From Francisella uliginis (lineage in GTDB: Bacteria > Pseudomonadota > Gammaproteobacteria > Francisellales > Francisellaceae), in assembly GCF_001895265.1 (NCBI RefSeq), contig NZ_CP016796.1, positions 1,426,001-1,490,000 on the forward strand: a stretch of 64,000 nucleotides of DNA. Reading direction: 5' to 3'. The position numbers and the translations under genes are program-made. Positions 8,670-17,256 of this stretch are shown piece after piece (positions within the stretch are counted from its first letter, which is position 1; each line of letters starts with the position of its first letter). Under the pieces are notes generated by a model. The model ran no database searches and was not told the DNA's origin. It was given only the letters and a program-made list of their open reading frames with translations.

Positions 8670-10106
8670 CTAAATTTTATTCAAAGTTTTCTTCAGTAAT
8701 TTAAACCTCTGAATATTTTTTTTCTTAAATAAAAATGTTAATTGTAATAAGAAAATTAGAAAACATATAAAGTAAATTATTACTCCTAAATTTTCCTCTC
8801 TACTTATAACAAATAGAATACAGAATAATACTATATTTAAAATTGAAAATTTATTATTCAACCTATATGGAAAAAGATATTGATTACTATACATTTTTAC
8901 AAGGAAAAATAACAAAGACCCTATTACCAAAGACAAAGCAGCTCCTTCAGCTCCCAACATAGGTATAAAGATAAAACAACTTATTATATTAGCTAAGAAT
9001 CCTAAAACGCTTGCCCAAATATTCCACACAGTTTTTTTAGTTTTAATGATACCTGCATTAAGTAATTGCCCTAGAAGATTAAAAAATGGAATAAATAAAA
9101 GCCACATAAAAATATTGATAGCTTCGCGGAACTTCTCACCTAATATAAAAGACAACGGTTCTCTAAACAAAAATACAAAAAGTATACCAACAAAGAATAA
9201 AGACATTAAATTTTGGTATAAAAATGAATAAATAACTTTTGCTTTGTTAGGAGTATGCAATAAAAGTTTATTACCCATAGGAGTCCACATAGTACTAAAA
9301 GTTGACTGCAAGATAACCAAAGGAGCAATTAATGTAAAACTAGCACTATATATACCTAACTCATAAAAACTACCATATTTTATTAAAAATAATCGATCTA
9401 TATATTGCATTCCCCAAATAGTTATAAAAGAAAATATAAATGGCCAGCTATATTTAAATATTTCTTTTAATGATCCTTTGTAAAATACTGATGAATCAAG
9501 ATATTTAACCAAATTCCATTTATCCAAATCTAACAGAATTAAAAATAGTGAAACAAGAGATAATGAGGTTATTTGAGAATATATAATTAATTTAAAGCTA
9601 AAGATTTTGAAAATATAATAAAAAACAAATAATCCTATTAAATAACCTATAGAATTTAAAATCTGCGCTAATGAATATAGAAATGCTTTTTGCTGTATAC
9701 GAATAGATAGCATTACAAAACGATTTAATATAAAAAGAGCCAAACCATATATAATTGCTAGATATAACACAAAACTATTTGACTGAAAGAAAAACTCTAA
9801 AATATAAACTCTAGTAAAGAAAAATACTACAGAAACAAAAAGAGCTAAAATCAAAACTATAAAAAGACACTGATAAAAAAGTTTTATTTGATATTCTTTA
9901 GTCTTACGCTCATAAAAAAAACGCATATATCCCATATCTAAACCAGCATTAGATATGTAAAATAAGAGTGTAATAATAGTTATATATAGTGTGCCTATAC
10001 CATAATTATCAGGAGATAAAACCCTAGTTATAAAAGGAACTGTAAGAAAGCTAATAGCAGCCGAACCTATTGACCCAATTCCATAAGTTAGAAATTTTTT
10101 AATCAT
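8670..10106 (-). CDS. Wzx-like polysaccharide flippase (MOP exporter superfamily)
   Basis: About 478 aa with 12-14 hydrophobic helices and few charged loops. The N-terminus FLTYGIGSIGSAAISFLTVPFITRVLSPDNYG is typical of the oligosaccharide flippases. Such proteins move undecaprenyl-linked repeat units across the inner membrane. ATG at 10106 is preferred; a GTG at 10121 would lengthen the overlap with the upstream glycosyltransferase gene. A flippase of this type implies Wzx/Wzy-style export instead of an ABC transporter, yet no Wzy-like polymerase was recognised nearby. Confidence 0.88.
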   Translation of the reverse strand: MIKKFLTYGIGSIGSAAISFLTVPFITRVLSPDNYGIGTLYITIITLLFYISNAGLDMGYMRFFYERKTKEYQIKLFYQCLFIVLILALFVSVVFFFTRVYILEFFFQSNSFVLYLAIIYGLALFILNRFVMLSIRIQQKAFLYSLAQILNSIGYLIGLFVFYYIFKIFSFKLIIYSQITSLSLVSLFLILLDLDKWNLVKYLDSSVFYKGSLKEIFKYSWPFIFSFITIWGMQYIDRLFLIKYGSFYELGIYSASFTLIAPLVILQSTFSTMWTPMGNKLLLHTPNKAKVIYSFLYQNLMSLFFVGILFVFLFREPLSFILGEKFREAINIFMWLLFIPFFNLLGQLLNAGIIKTKKTVWNIWASVLGFLANIISCFIFIPMLGAEGAALSLVIGSLLFFLVKMYSNQYLFPYRLNNKFSILNIVLFCILFVISREENLGVIIYFICFLIFLLQLTFLFKKKNIQRFKLLKKTLNKI

Positions 10107-11253
10107 TATTTTCCAATACACTCTTATAAACTTGATGGTACTTACTTGCTACTACTTTTTGAGAAAAATTATCTTTACAATATTTTTTTATAAATTCCTT
10201 TTTATTAGACCATTGTCGTTTATGGTTATATAAATCCAGCATAGCACTAGCTAATTCGTCAATATTATTTTTCTCCACTAAATACCCTACATCCTCATTG
10301 ACAATAGATTCAGGACCTCCACATTTTGTCGCAATTATAGGTAAACCACAAGCTAGTGCCTCTACAAAAACAACACCAAAAGTCTCATAACGACTAGCTA
10401 ATACAAAAGCATCTGAGTTTTGCATTATACTTAAAGTTTCTTTTCTAGATAATTTACCTAAAAAAACTACTCTATCAGATACTTTCAAGTCTTTAGATAA
10501 CTCTTCAAGACTATTCCTTTCTACTCCATCACCACCTATTATAAGTCTAACATTATCAATATTTTGAAAAACTTTACAAAAGGCATCAATTAAAATATCA
10601 AAACCTTTATTTAAATTTAATCCCGCAAGACTAAGAAAATCAAAAAAATTGCTATTTCTATCATTATTTAATTTTTCAAAAAACATCTGATTAACACTAT
10701 TTGGAATATAAATAAAATTACTGTTAAAAGATTTTGAAAGATAATTTGCAAGGCTACTTGATACAGCTACATTTTTAGAGCTATATTTAAAAACCATATT
10801 AATCAAACACAATTGCTTTTGTGAAAACTTTTCTCTTTGAAAAGCTGAACTATGTTCCGTTACAATATATGGAATATTATATTTTTTATAAATTTGCAAA
10901 GCTGTAAGTCCAGCTTGCCATGCAGAATGTACATGAATTAAATCAGGTTTACCATTTTGCTTTACATATTCTTTAAATATATTGAGCGTTTTATTTACAT
11001 ATCTTTTTGCCTGAAATTGCCGTAACTTAGGGATGGAAACTCCTGTTTTTATGATAGTTAATACACCATTATCAATATCATTAATATTTAATTTATGACC
11101 TATCTTTCTTAAACTATAAAAATGCTGATATATAACACCTACTTTAGCATTAGGAAAATAGTTTTTATAAGCTATGGTTTGTTCCTTAAAAAAAGAACCT
11201 GAGAAATCTCCATCATACAAAGGATACCAAGATGGTAATACTAAAATATGCAT
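10099..11253 (-). CDS. Glycosyltransferase family 4 (GT-B fold)
   Basis: About 384 aa with the GT4 layout. The N-terminus reads MHILVLPSWYP, HVHSAWQAGL follows near residue 108, and the C-terminal donor site carries SRYETFGVVFVEALACG (EX7E-type) and CGGPESI. The ATG at 11253 starts the conserved first strand and is preferred over TTG at 11265. It transfers a sugar from a nucleotide donor to the lipid-linked repeat unit on the cytoplasmic face; donor and acceptor are unknown. It overlaps the flippase start by 8 bases, indicating coupling. Confidence 0.88.
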   Translation of the reverse strand: MHILVLPSWYPLYDGDFSGSFFKEQTIAYKNYFPNAKVGVIYQHFYSLRKIGHKLNINDIDNGVLTIIKTGVSIPKLRQFQAKRYVNKTLNIFKEYVKQNGKPDLIHVHSAWQAGLTALQIYKKYNIPYIVTEHSSAFQREKFSQKQLCLINMVFKYSSKNVAVSSSLANYLSKSFNSNFIYIPNSVNQMFFEKLNNDRNSNFFDFLSLAGLNLNKGFDILIDAFCKVFQNIDNVRLIIGGDGVERNSLEELSKDLKVSDRVVFLGKLSRKETLSIMQNSDAFVLASRYETFGVVFVEALACGLPIIATKCGGPESIVNEDVGYLVEKNNIDELASAMLDLYNHKRQWSNKKEFIKKYCKDNFSQKVVASKYHQVYKSVLENND

Positions 11254-11261
11254 ATAAAGAA

Positions 11262-12452
11262 TCAATTATCCATTACTATTTTATTTGCTATTTCTACAAC
11301 TCGACTACAAGCTAACTTATCATCATACGATAAAAACATCTGCTTAACATGGTTTCTTTTTTCTTCCCATTCTGGAGATCTTTGTATAATTGATAAACAT
11401 GCTCCCTCAAAATCTTTATATGAATTTATAAGTGGGCCAGGACTTATACATTCATAGTCATATGCCATACCTCTTTTTTCCATATACATATCAAAATCAA
11501 AAGGTATAAAAGCACATGGTTTATTAGCTACTAAAAAATCTATATATATAGAAGAATAATCAGTTATGACAGCATCTGATTCATTTATAAGAACAATATT
11601 ATCATCGAACTCATCTGAAGACCCATCTTCAAATACTTGAGGATATAAGCTAACTAACTCTTTTAAATGATCTATTGACGATTTATCACTAGGATGGGGA
11701 CGAAGAATAAAGATTAAATCATTACTCTTCGCAAATTTAATAAATCTATCTAATAAAAAGTCTTTAAAAGGAAAAAATAAGCTTTCCCCTAATATATCAT
11801 AATCTCTAAATGTAGGAGCGTAAAGCACTCTAGTTACTGTTTTTCTATTATTATAACTTGTTTCAATCCTATCATGACGAGGTAATCCAGTAATGTAAAC
11901 ATTATCTATACTACAACCTGTATATGCACAAGTATAATATGTATCTATTTTTGACGAAGCAATAATTCCAGAATAATACTTTGTTTCTCGATTAATATAT
12001 CGATTTTTTCTATCAGAATCGAACTTTTTATCCAATAAACCACAAGATTTTGTAGTCACTGCATGCCAAAGCATCAATACTTTCTTCTGTCTAACTATAA
12101 AATAGTAATATCCATAATCACCAAAACTATGCGACATGACAATTAAGCTTGCTCTTGATATCATGTAAAAACCATAAAGGCTATATTTTTTAACAAACTT
12201 AAGTTTTGGCTCTATTCTTTTATTATCAATATTTGGTTTTAATCTATCATAAAGCCATACAGCTTCTATATTCGTTTCTTCTTTTGAAATATACTCAAAC
12301 AAAGCTTTCTGATTATCAGCGTATCTATCATTCCGCATAGAGAATATAAAAAGATTTTTCTTTTGAGGAATAAAAATTGAGACTATTCCTAAAAAATATT
12401 TAATCTGAACGATTAATATCTTTTTTATAGTTTTTTTTACTAAATTACTCAT
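11262..12452 (-). CDS. CDP-glycerol glycerophosphotransferase family protein (TagB/TagF-like)
   Basis: About 396 aa. The C-terminal half shows the family core: LWHAVTTKSCG, LPRHDRI, ILRPHPSD and the signature DAVITDYSSIYIDF. These enzymes transfer glycerol phosphate, ribitol phosphate or related polyol phosphates from CDP-activated donors in teichoic-acid and some Gram-negative capsule or O-antigen pathways. No CDP-glycerol-forming enzyme is visible in the window. ATG at 12452 is preferred over TTG at 12458; it overlaps the methyltransferase gene end by 8 bases. A phosphate-linked residue in the polysaccharide is a reasonable inference. Confidence 0.85.
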   Translation of the reverse strand: MSNLVKKTIKKILIVQIKYFLGIVSIFIPQKKNLFIFSMRNDRYADNQKALFEYISKEETNIEAVWLYDRLKPNIDNKRIEPKLKFVKKYSLYGFYMISRASLIVMSHSFGDYGYYYFIVRQKKVLMLWHAVTTKSCGLLDKKFDSDRKNRYINRETKYYSGIIASSKIDTYYTCAYTGCSIDNVYITGLPRHDRIETSYNNRKTVTRVLYAPTFRDYDILGESLFFPFKDFLLDRFIKFAKSNDLIFILRPHPSDKSSIDHLKELVSLYPQVFEDGSSDEFDDNIVLINESDAVITDYSSIYIDFLVANKPCAFIPFDFDMYMEKRGMAYDYECISPGPLINSYKDFEGACLSIIQRSPEWEEKRNHVKQMFLSYDDKLACSRVVEIANKIVMDN

Positions 12453-13095
12453 TATCAACTCTTAAAATAAATCTAGCTACATGAGCATCATCACTTTTAT
12501 ACTTAGCATAACCAAAACCTTCAACAAAATAATCAACTTTAAAACCATATTTGATAACACGATTCATAAAATCGAGAGGAGATATATATCGTCTATAATG
12601 TAGATCTGTCTCTTTACTTTGACTTTCATCTCTATTAGTCCTAAACTCTAAAGCAACAAGATCATTATTTCTACAAATAGATTTACATAGTTTAAAAAAG
12701 GCTTTTTCTAACTCATCGTCAATAGCATGCAGGAAAAATCTAGCATATATCATATTGATAGCTTCATTTTCTTTATTAAACCATTCTCTTAAGTACTCAT
12801 AGTCTTGACTTGAAATATCATACTCTTGAAAATCAACGTCTATGTTTTTATTTTTAGCTTTTTTATTACATAACTGAATTACATTTGAAGATGCATCTAA
12901 ACCTAATACTTTTTTATGAAGTGAACCAAAGAAAAATGTATCTCTACCCATTCCACAGCCTATCTCCAATACTTTATTAACATAGTTATATTCACTCATA
13001 ACAAAGGCAGCAAACTGCGATGGAATATTTTCAATACCTAAAGTTTTACTTTTATAAAAATTATCCCAGTATTCCTTTTCTCTTTTTAAATCCAT
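12445..13095 (-). CDS. Class I SAM-dependent methyltransferase
   Basis: About 216 aa with motif I VLEIGCGMGRDTFFFG near residue 47 and the acidic strand VLGLDAS, as in class I methyltransferases. The ATG at 13095 has a GAAGG ribosome site 9 bases upstream, so it is chosen over the TTG that would add six residues. Its place between the aminotransferase and the polyol-phosphate transferase suggests methylation of a sugar or of the chain terminus. The target is unknown. Confidence 0.82.
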   Translation of the reverse strand: MDLKREKEYWDNFYKSKTLGIENIPSQFAAFVMSEYNYVNKVLEIGCGMGRDTFFFGSLHKKVLGLDASSNVIQLCNKKAKNKNIDVDFQEYDISSQDYEYLREWFNKENEAINMIYARFFLHAIDDELEKAFFKLCKSICRNNDLVALEFRTNRDESQSKETDLHYRRYISPLDFMNRVIKYGFKVDYFVEGFGYAKYKSDDAHVARFILRVDNE

Positions 13096-13125
13096 TATGA
13101 TACCTTCAAACAAATAGTTTAATTA

Positions 13126-14208
13126 TTAATATAAATTAATCGGCAAACTCAAAACAGTATCACACAAGTTTTGAGAACCTGTAAAACAATCCAACTCTAT
13201 CAATTTATTTTTAAAAGCTCCTTGCTTATGCATCGGCTTATTATAATAAATCATAGTTGGTACATCTTTATTAGCATACTCTTTTTGTAAATTATCTCTA
13301 GCTTCTTTTGACTCTAACCTAATAGTATATTGGGCAAAACTAGAAATATATCTTTCTGGAATATATGGTAATTGATAGCCTTTAGCCTTTAACTCTTGAT
13401 TATAATTATCTGCTAACTTATTTACCGAATCTAGCTCATAATCTTTGAAAGCCTCTAGCTTAACTCGTAAAACAGCAGCTTGAATACTATCTAACCTAGA
13501 ATTAACACCTATACGAATATTATCATACTTATCATCGCCATTTTTACCATGCACCACATACGAGCGTATAAAAGTAGCTAACTCATCATTATTAGTAAAT
13601 ATAGCCCCACCATCACCATAACACCCTAAAGGCTTAGCTGGAAAAAATGAAGTGGTAGCAACATCACCAAAGCTACAAGCTTTCTGACCGTTAATACTAC
13701 CGCCAAATCCTTGAGCAGCATCTTCTATTATAAAAAGGTTATATTTATCTGCTATTTTTTGGATCTCTGAATAATTTGCTGGTAGTCCAAATAAGTCGAC
13801 AGTCATTATAGCTTTTATTTGATTGCCATAACCTTTTTGCTGTAACTCTAAAATAGTTTCCTCAATTTTCTGTGGACAAATATTATATGTTTGCTCATCG
13901 ACATCCACAAACACCGGAGTAGCTCCTACAAAAGCTACAGATTCTGCAGATGCAAAAAATGTGAAATCAGGTACTAGAACAATATCATCTTTACCAATAC
14001 CTAACGCTGTAAGTGATATAGTCAAAGCATCCGTACCATTAGCACATGTAATACAATGCTTAACTCCGACATATTCAGCTAGTTCTTTCTCAAGCTCTTT
14101 AACCTCAGTCCCACCAATATATTGTCCAGATTCTAAAACGTTAAAAATAGCTGTATCAATCTCTTTTTTTAAATACTTATATTGTGCTTTTAGGTCTCTA
14201 AATTCCAT
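13126..14208 (-). CDS. DegT/DnrJ/EryC1/StrS sugar aminotransferase (WbpE-like)
   Basis: A 360-aa PLP enzyme of the sugar aminotransferase family: GTDALTISL near residue 58, DAAQGFGG near 163, and the PLP lysine in FFPAKPLGCYGDGG at residue 192. Beside WbpB-, WbpD- and WbpI-like genes it most likely makes the 3-amino group of a UDP-2-acetamido-3-amino uronic acid. The ATG at 14208 overlaps the acetyltransferase stop by one base (TAATG), so the two are coupled. A different amino-sugar substrate cannot be excluded. Confidence 0.9.
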   Translation of the reverse strand: MEFRDLKAQYKYLKKEIDTAIFNVLESGQYIGGTEVKELEKELAEYVGVKHCITCANGTDALTISLTALGIGKDDIVLVPDFTFFASAESVAFVGATPVFVDVDEQTYNICPQKIEETILELQQKGYGNQIKAIMTVDLFGLPANYSEIQKIADKYNLFIIEDAAQGFGGSINGQKACSFGDVATTSFFPAKPLGCYGDGGAIFTNNDELATFIRSYVVHGKNGDDKYDNIRIGVNSRLDSIQAAVLRVKLEAFKDYELDSVNKLADNYNQELKAKGYQLPYIPERYISSFAQYTIRLESKEARDNLQKEYANKDVPTMIYYNKPMHKQGAFKNKLIELDCFTGSQNLCDTVLSLPINLY

Positions 14209-14786
14209 TATATTTGCACCAGTTTATTATCTTCTAATTTATATTTTCTGTTACAATCATCACATTTATTTATGTTTTCAAGTACACTACCACATTTACA
14301 AGCCCAGCCTATTTGCTTAGCGGGTATACCTGCAACTAAAGCATAATCAGCTACATCCTTTGTAACAACCGCTCCAGAAGCTATCATAGCCCACCTACCT
14401 ACAGTATTACCACAGACTATAGTTGCATTTGCTCCTATTGATGCACCATATTTAACTAATGTTTTCTTATATGCTTCTTTACCTTTAGGGTATTTTGCCC
14501 TAGGAGTTAAATCATTAGTAAAAACCATTGAGGGACCACAAAATACGTAATCCTCAAGCTCTACACCCTCGTATACAGAAACATTGTTTTGTATTTTAAC
14601 ACCATTACCAATTTTGACATTATTACCAACATTTACATTTTGACCTAATGAACATTTAGATCCAATATTAGCACCTGAATGAATATGGCAGAAATGCCAA
14701 ATCTTTGTGTCTTCGCCAATTGTTACATTATCATCCATAAAGGAGGACGGGTGAAGGAAGAAGGAAGAAGATTTTTTATTAGACAT
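14208..14786 (-). CDS. Left-handed beta-helix N-acetyltransferase (WbpD-like) with a C-terminal Cys4 motif
   Basis: A 192-aa hexapeptide-repeat acyltransferase. After an unusual Ser/Phe-rich leader, the family start FMDDNVTIGEDTKIWHFCHI appears near residue 17, followed by repeated V/I-G-x-x hexapeptides. The end holds CKCG and CDDC (about residues 167-182), a small zinc-ribbon-like motif common in WbpD relatives. It probably acetylates the 3-amino group made by the adjacent aminotransferase. The leader KKSSSFFLHPSSF is encoded by a purine/pyrimidine-biased micro-repeat (14742-14770). An internal start at the Met near residue 17 is possible. Confidence 0.88.
   Translation of the reverse strand: MSNKKSSSFFLHPSSFMDDNVTIGEDTKIWHFCHIHSGANIGSKCSLGQNVNVGNNVKIGNGVKIQNNVSVYEGVELEDYVFCGPSMVFTNDLTPRAKYPKGKEAYKKTLVKYGASIGANATIVCGNTVGRWAMIASGAVVTKDVADYALVAGIPAKQIGWACKCGSVLENINKCDDCNRKYKLEDNKLVQI
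14742..14770. repeat. Purine-rich micro-repeat (GGAAGAA type) at the start of the acetyltransferase gene
   Basis: The plus strand reads as GGAGGACGGGTGAAGGAAG followed by further GAAGGAAGAAG units. It forms part of the coding leader of the acetyltransferase gene and lies 8 bases from the end of the four-helix-bundle gene. Similar purine-rich runs occur at 15142-15176 and three times inside the 2-epimerase gene. Confidence 0.7.
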
Positions 14787-15138
14787 TTCTGCCTCCTTTT
14801 ACTGTTATTAACTTGTTTAACATTTTTTCAATCTCTATTGATAATTTTAGAATATTTTCTATATCGTTTATATATTTAAAACTCTTTGCTAACTCTAATT
14901 GAGTCTGTAGTTCATATAATGAGCCCAAAGATATTTGTAAAAATCTTACAAATTCTTTATCCGTATTTCTACCTTTTCCCTCAGCTATATTACTAGGAAT
15001 TGATATTGAAGATCTTTTTATTTGAGAAGTTAAACCATAAACTTCTTCTTTTGGAAAGTCATTTGTAATTACATAGACTTGTTTTGTAAGTTCCATAGCC
15101 TTTTGCCACACAACTAAATCACGATAACTACTTGCCAT
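14779..15138 (-). CDS. Four-helix bundle protein (23S rRNA intervening-sequence / S23 family)
   Basis: A 119-aa all-helical protein with the family marks DLVVWQKAMELTKQVY, LTSQIKRSSISIPSNIAEG and FLQISLGSLYELQTQLELA. These are hallmarks of S23/IVP proteins, originally found inside 23S rRNA intervening sequences and related to the Avd accessory protein of diversity-generating retroelements. It is free-standing here, between two polysaccharide genes whose products form one pathway, which suggests an inserted cargo. Its ribosome site (GAAGGGAAATG) is supplied by the tandem heptamer at 15142-15176. The molecular role of free-standing copies is not known. Confidence 0.9.
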   Translation of the reverse strand: MASSYRDLVVWQKAMELTKQVYVITNDFPKEEVYGLTSQIKRSSISIPSNIAEGKGRNTDKEFVRFLQISLGSLYELQTQLELAKSFKYINDIENILKLSIEIEKMLNKLITVKGGRNV

Positions 15139-15141
15139 TTC

Positions 15142-15176
15142 CCTTCTACCTTCTACCTTCTACCTTCTACCTTCTA
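15142..15176. repeat. Five tandem copies of a 7-bp unit (CCTTCTA / TAGAAGG)
   Basis: Five exact head-to-tail heptamers are visible. On the minus strand each unit contains AGAAGG, a Shine-Dalgarno-like string, and TAG. One unit provides the stop codon and last residues (VVEGRR) of the upstream oxidoreductase and the following units lead into the start of the four-helix-bundle gene. Confidence 0.95.
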
Positions 15177-16122
15177 CAACCTTCTCACAAAACGGATGAT
15201 ACTCTCCTTCAAGGCCAACAGCAGGCAGATTCCTAATAGTTGAAACAGTGCGAATAGATCCATAAGCTTCATCAAGACCAAAGCCACCACCATCTAGAAT
15301 ATGCTCATAGCTTTTAGTATGTAAATCAGTAAAACCACCGCTAAACTCTATTTCATCGCCATCTACAGTAATAGAGCGATATGTTCTAAGACCTTTTGCT
15401 TTTACATCCTCTGGAATATAGTCATAGTTTACAGAAAGAAACCATCTAACAGTAGCATTCTTTAATTTGAAGTATCCTGCATTTGTATCTACTTGCTTAA
15501 TATGAACGATATTTTCTTCTACTTCTCCAAATATCCAACAAAGCATATCATAAAAATGAACACCTATATTTGATGCTATACCTCCAGACTTATCTTCTTT
15601 ACTTTTCCAAGATTCAAAATACCATTTACCACGACTTGTTAAGTATGTTAAATCTATATCATATATTTTGTTAGGATTCTCTTTTAGCTCTTTTGTAACT
15701 TTTTCCTTTAACGCGATAATAGAATCATGTAGCCGTAATTGCAGAATATTATAAACTTTTTTACCAGTCTCTTTTTCTATAAGCTTTAACTCATCTATAT
15801 CTAGTGTATTTAAAACAAGAGGCTTTTCACATATAGCATCTGCACCACTTTTAAGAGCTACACGAATATGACTTTTGTGTAAATAGTTTGGTGTCGTTAT
15901 ACCTATATAATCTATTTGTTTCTTTCTATTAAATTTTTCTATAAAATCCTCAAATCTTTCTAGCTCTGTAAAAAACTCAGCTTCTGGAAAATTACTATCC
16001 ATAATACCAATCCCATCATATACATCATACGATGCAACCAGGTTATTACCTGTTTCTTTAATAGCTTTCATATGCCTTGGCGCTATATATCCAGCAGCTC
16101 CAATTAATGCAAAGTTTTTCAT
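15160..16122 (-). CDS. Gfo/Idh/MocA-family NAD-dependent oxidoreductase (WbpB-like)
   Basis: A 320-aa enzyme with an N-terminal Rossmann motif (ALIGAAGYIAPRHMKAI) and the family motif CEKPLVLN near residue 94. A WbpB relative oxidises C3 of a UDP-N-acetylglucosaminuronate so the partner aminotransferase can add an amino group. The C-terminus (EKVVEGRR) is encoded by the tandem heptamer at 15142-15176, so the native end has probably been altered by it. It starts directly after the 2-epimerase stop. Confidence 0.88.
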   Translation of the reverse strand: MKNFALIGAAGYIAPRHMKAIKETGNNLVASYDVYDGIGIMDSNFPEAEFFTELERFEDFIEKFNRKKQIDYIGITTPNYLHKSHIRVALKSGADAICEKPLVLNTLDIDELKLIEKETGKKVYNILQLRLHDSIIALKEKVTKELKENPNKIYDIDLTYLTSRGKWYFESWKSKEDKSGGIASNIGVHFYDMLCWIFGEVEENIVHIKQVDTNAGYFKLKNATVRWFLSVNYDYIPEDVKAKGLRTYRSITVDGDEIEFSGGFTDLHTKSYEHILDGGGFGLDEAYGSIRTVSTIRNLPAVGLEGEYHPFCEKVVEGRR

Positions 16123-17256
16123 TTATTCACCTTTTTCATAGCTTAAAATAGTTTCTATAATTATTCTACTAGCATTACCATCTCCATATAAACTATTTGA
16201 GAAATTCAATTTAGTTTTATCTAGATCATTATAGGCTTTTAATATGTTTGTTTTATCAGCTCCCACAAGAATATTTACCCCAAGACTAACTAATTCAACC
16301 CATTCAGTCTCATCTCTTAGAGTAATACATGGCTTAGCAAAAAAATAAGCTTCTTTCTGAAGACCTCCACTATCTGTCATCACAAGCTCACAATTATCTA
16401 TTAACCAAACCATTTCTAAATAACCTACTGGATCAATAACTGTTAAATTAGCAGAAGAAATATCATATTTCTCTAAAATATTTTTTGTACGAGGATGAAG
16501 AGGTAAGATTATTTGTTTCTCTTTGGCAATTTCATTAAGTGCTGAAAAAATTTCTTTCAATCTATCTATATTATCAGTGTTTTCGGCCCTATGAATAGTA
16601 CAAAGGATAAAGTTAGAAGATTGAAGGCTAAAGATTGAAGGCTTTTTAGCTAAGTTTTTATAAAAGATTGCTCCATCTTGCATTACATCACCAACTTTAA
16701 CAACATGTCCAAAACAACTGCTCTGTCCTTCTGCCTTCCGCCCTCCGCCTTCTCCCTCAACCACAAAGCCCTCACTTTTGAGATTCTGTATAGCAGTATC
16801 AGTTGGACAAAAAAGTAAATTACTAACTCTATCGGTTAAAATCCTATTTACCTCTTCTGGCATTTGCATATTAAAGCTTCTTAGCCCCGCCTCTATATGA
16901 GCTAATTTAATATGTAGTTTACTTGCAACTATAGCTCCAGCTAAAGTAGAGTTAGTATCACCATACACCATAATCCAATCAGGCATTTCTTTTAAGGCAA
17001 CTTCTTCAATTTTCTCAATCATCTGCCCAGTCATAGCACCATGAGATTTGCCACCTATACCTAGAAAATAGTCTGGCTTAGGAATTTTCATCTCATCAAA
17101 AAATATATCAGACATATTAGCATCATAATGCTGGCCTGTATGAACTATTATTTCCTCAATACTTCGACCTTCTTCCTTCTGCCTTTTTATTTCTCGACTT
17201 ACTGAGCCAGCTTTGATAAATTGAGGTCTTGCACCTAGTATGGTTAGTATTTTCAT
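16123..17256 (-). CDS. Non-hydrolysing UDP-N-acetylglucosamine 2-epimerase family (WbpI/WecB-like)
   Basis: A 377-aa epimerase with LGARPQFIKAGSVSRE, VHTGQHYD, VYGDTNSTLAGAI, HIEAGLRSF, CTIHRAENTD and SGGLQKEAYF in family order. In this context it most likely acts as WbpI, inverting C2 of a UDP-2,3-diacetamido-glucuronate to the manno form. WecB activity on UDP-GlcNAc is the alternative. Three short segments do not fit the family: residues about 25-32 (RQKEEGRS), 166-180 (EGEGGGRKAEGQSS) and 205-216 (KPSIFSLQSSNF). Each is encoded by purine-rich micro-repeats inserted in frame. ATG overlaps the upstream stop (ATGA). Confidence 0.9.
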   Translation of the reverse strand: MKILTILGARPQFIKAGSVSREIKRQKEEGRSIEEIIVHTGQHYDANMSDIFFDEMKIPKPDYFLGIGGKSHGAMTGQMIEKIEEVALKEMPDWIMVYGDTNSTLAGAIVASKLHIKLAHIEAGLRSFNMQMPEEVNRILTDRVSNLLFCPTDTAIQNLKSEGFVVEGEGGGRKAEGQSSCFGHVVKVGDVMQDGAIFYKNLAKKPSIFSLQSSNFILCTIHRAENTDNIDRLKEIFSALNEIAKEKQIILPLHPRTKNILEKYDISSANLTVIDPVGYLEMVWLIDNCELVMTDSGGLQKEAYFFAKPCITLRDETEWVELVSLGVNILVGADKTNILKAYNDLDKTKLNFSNSLYGDGNASRIIIETILSYEKGE

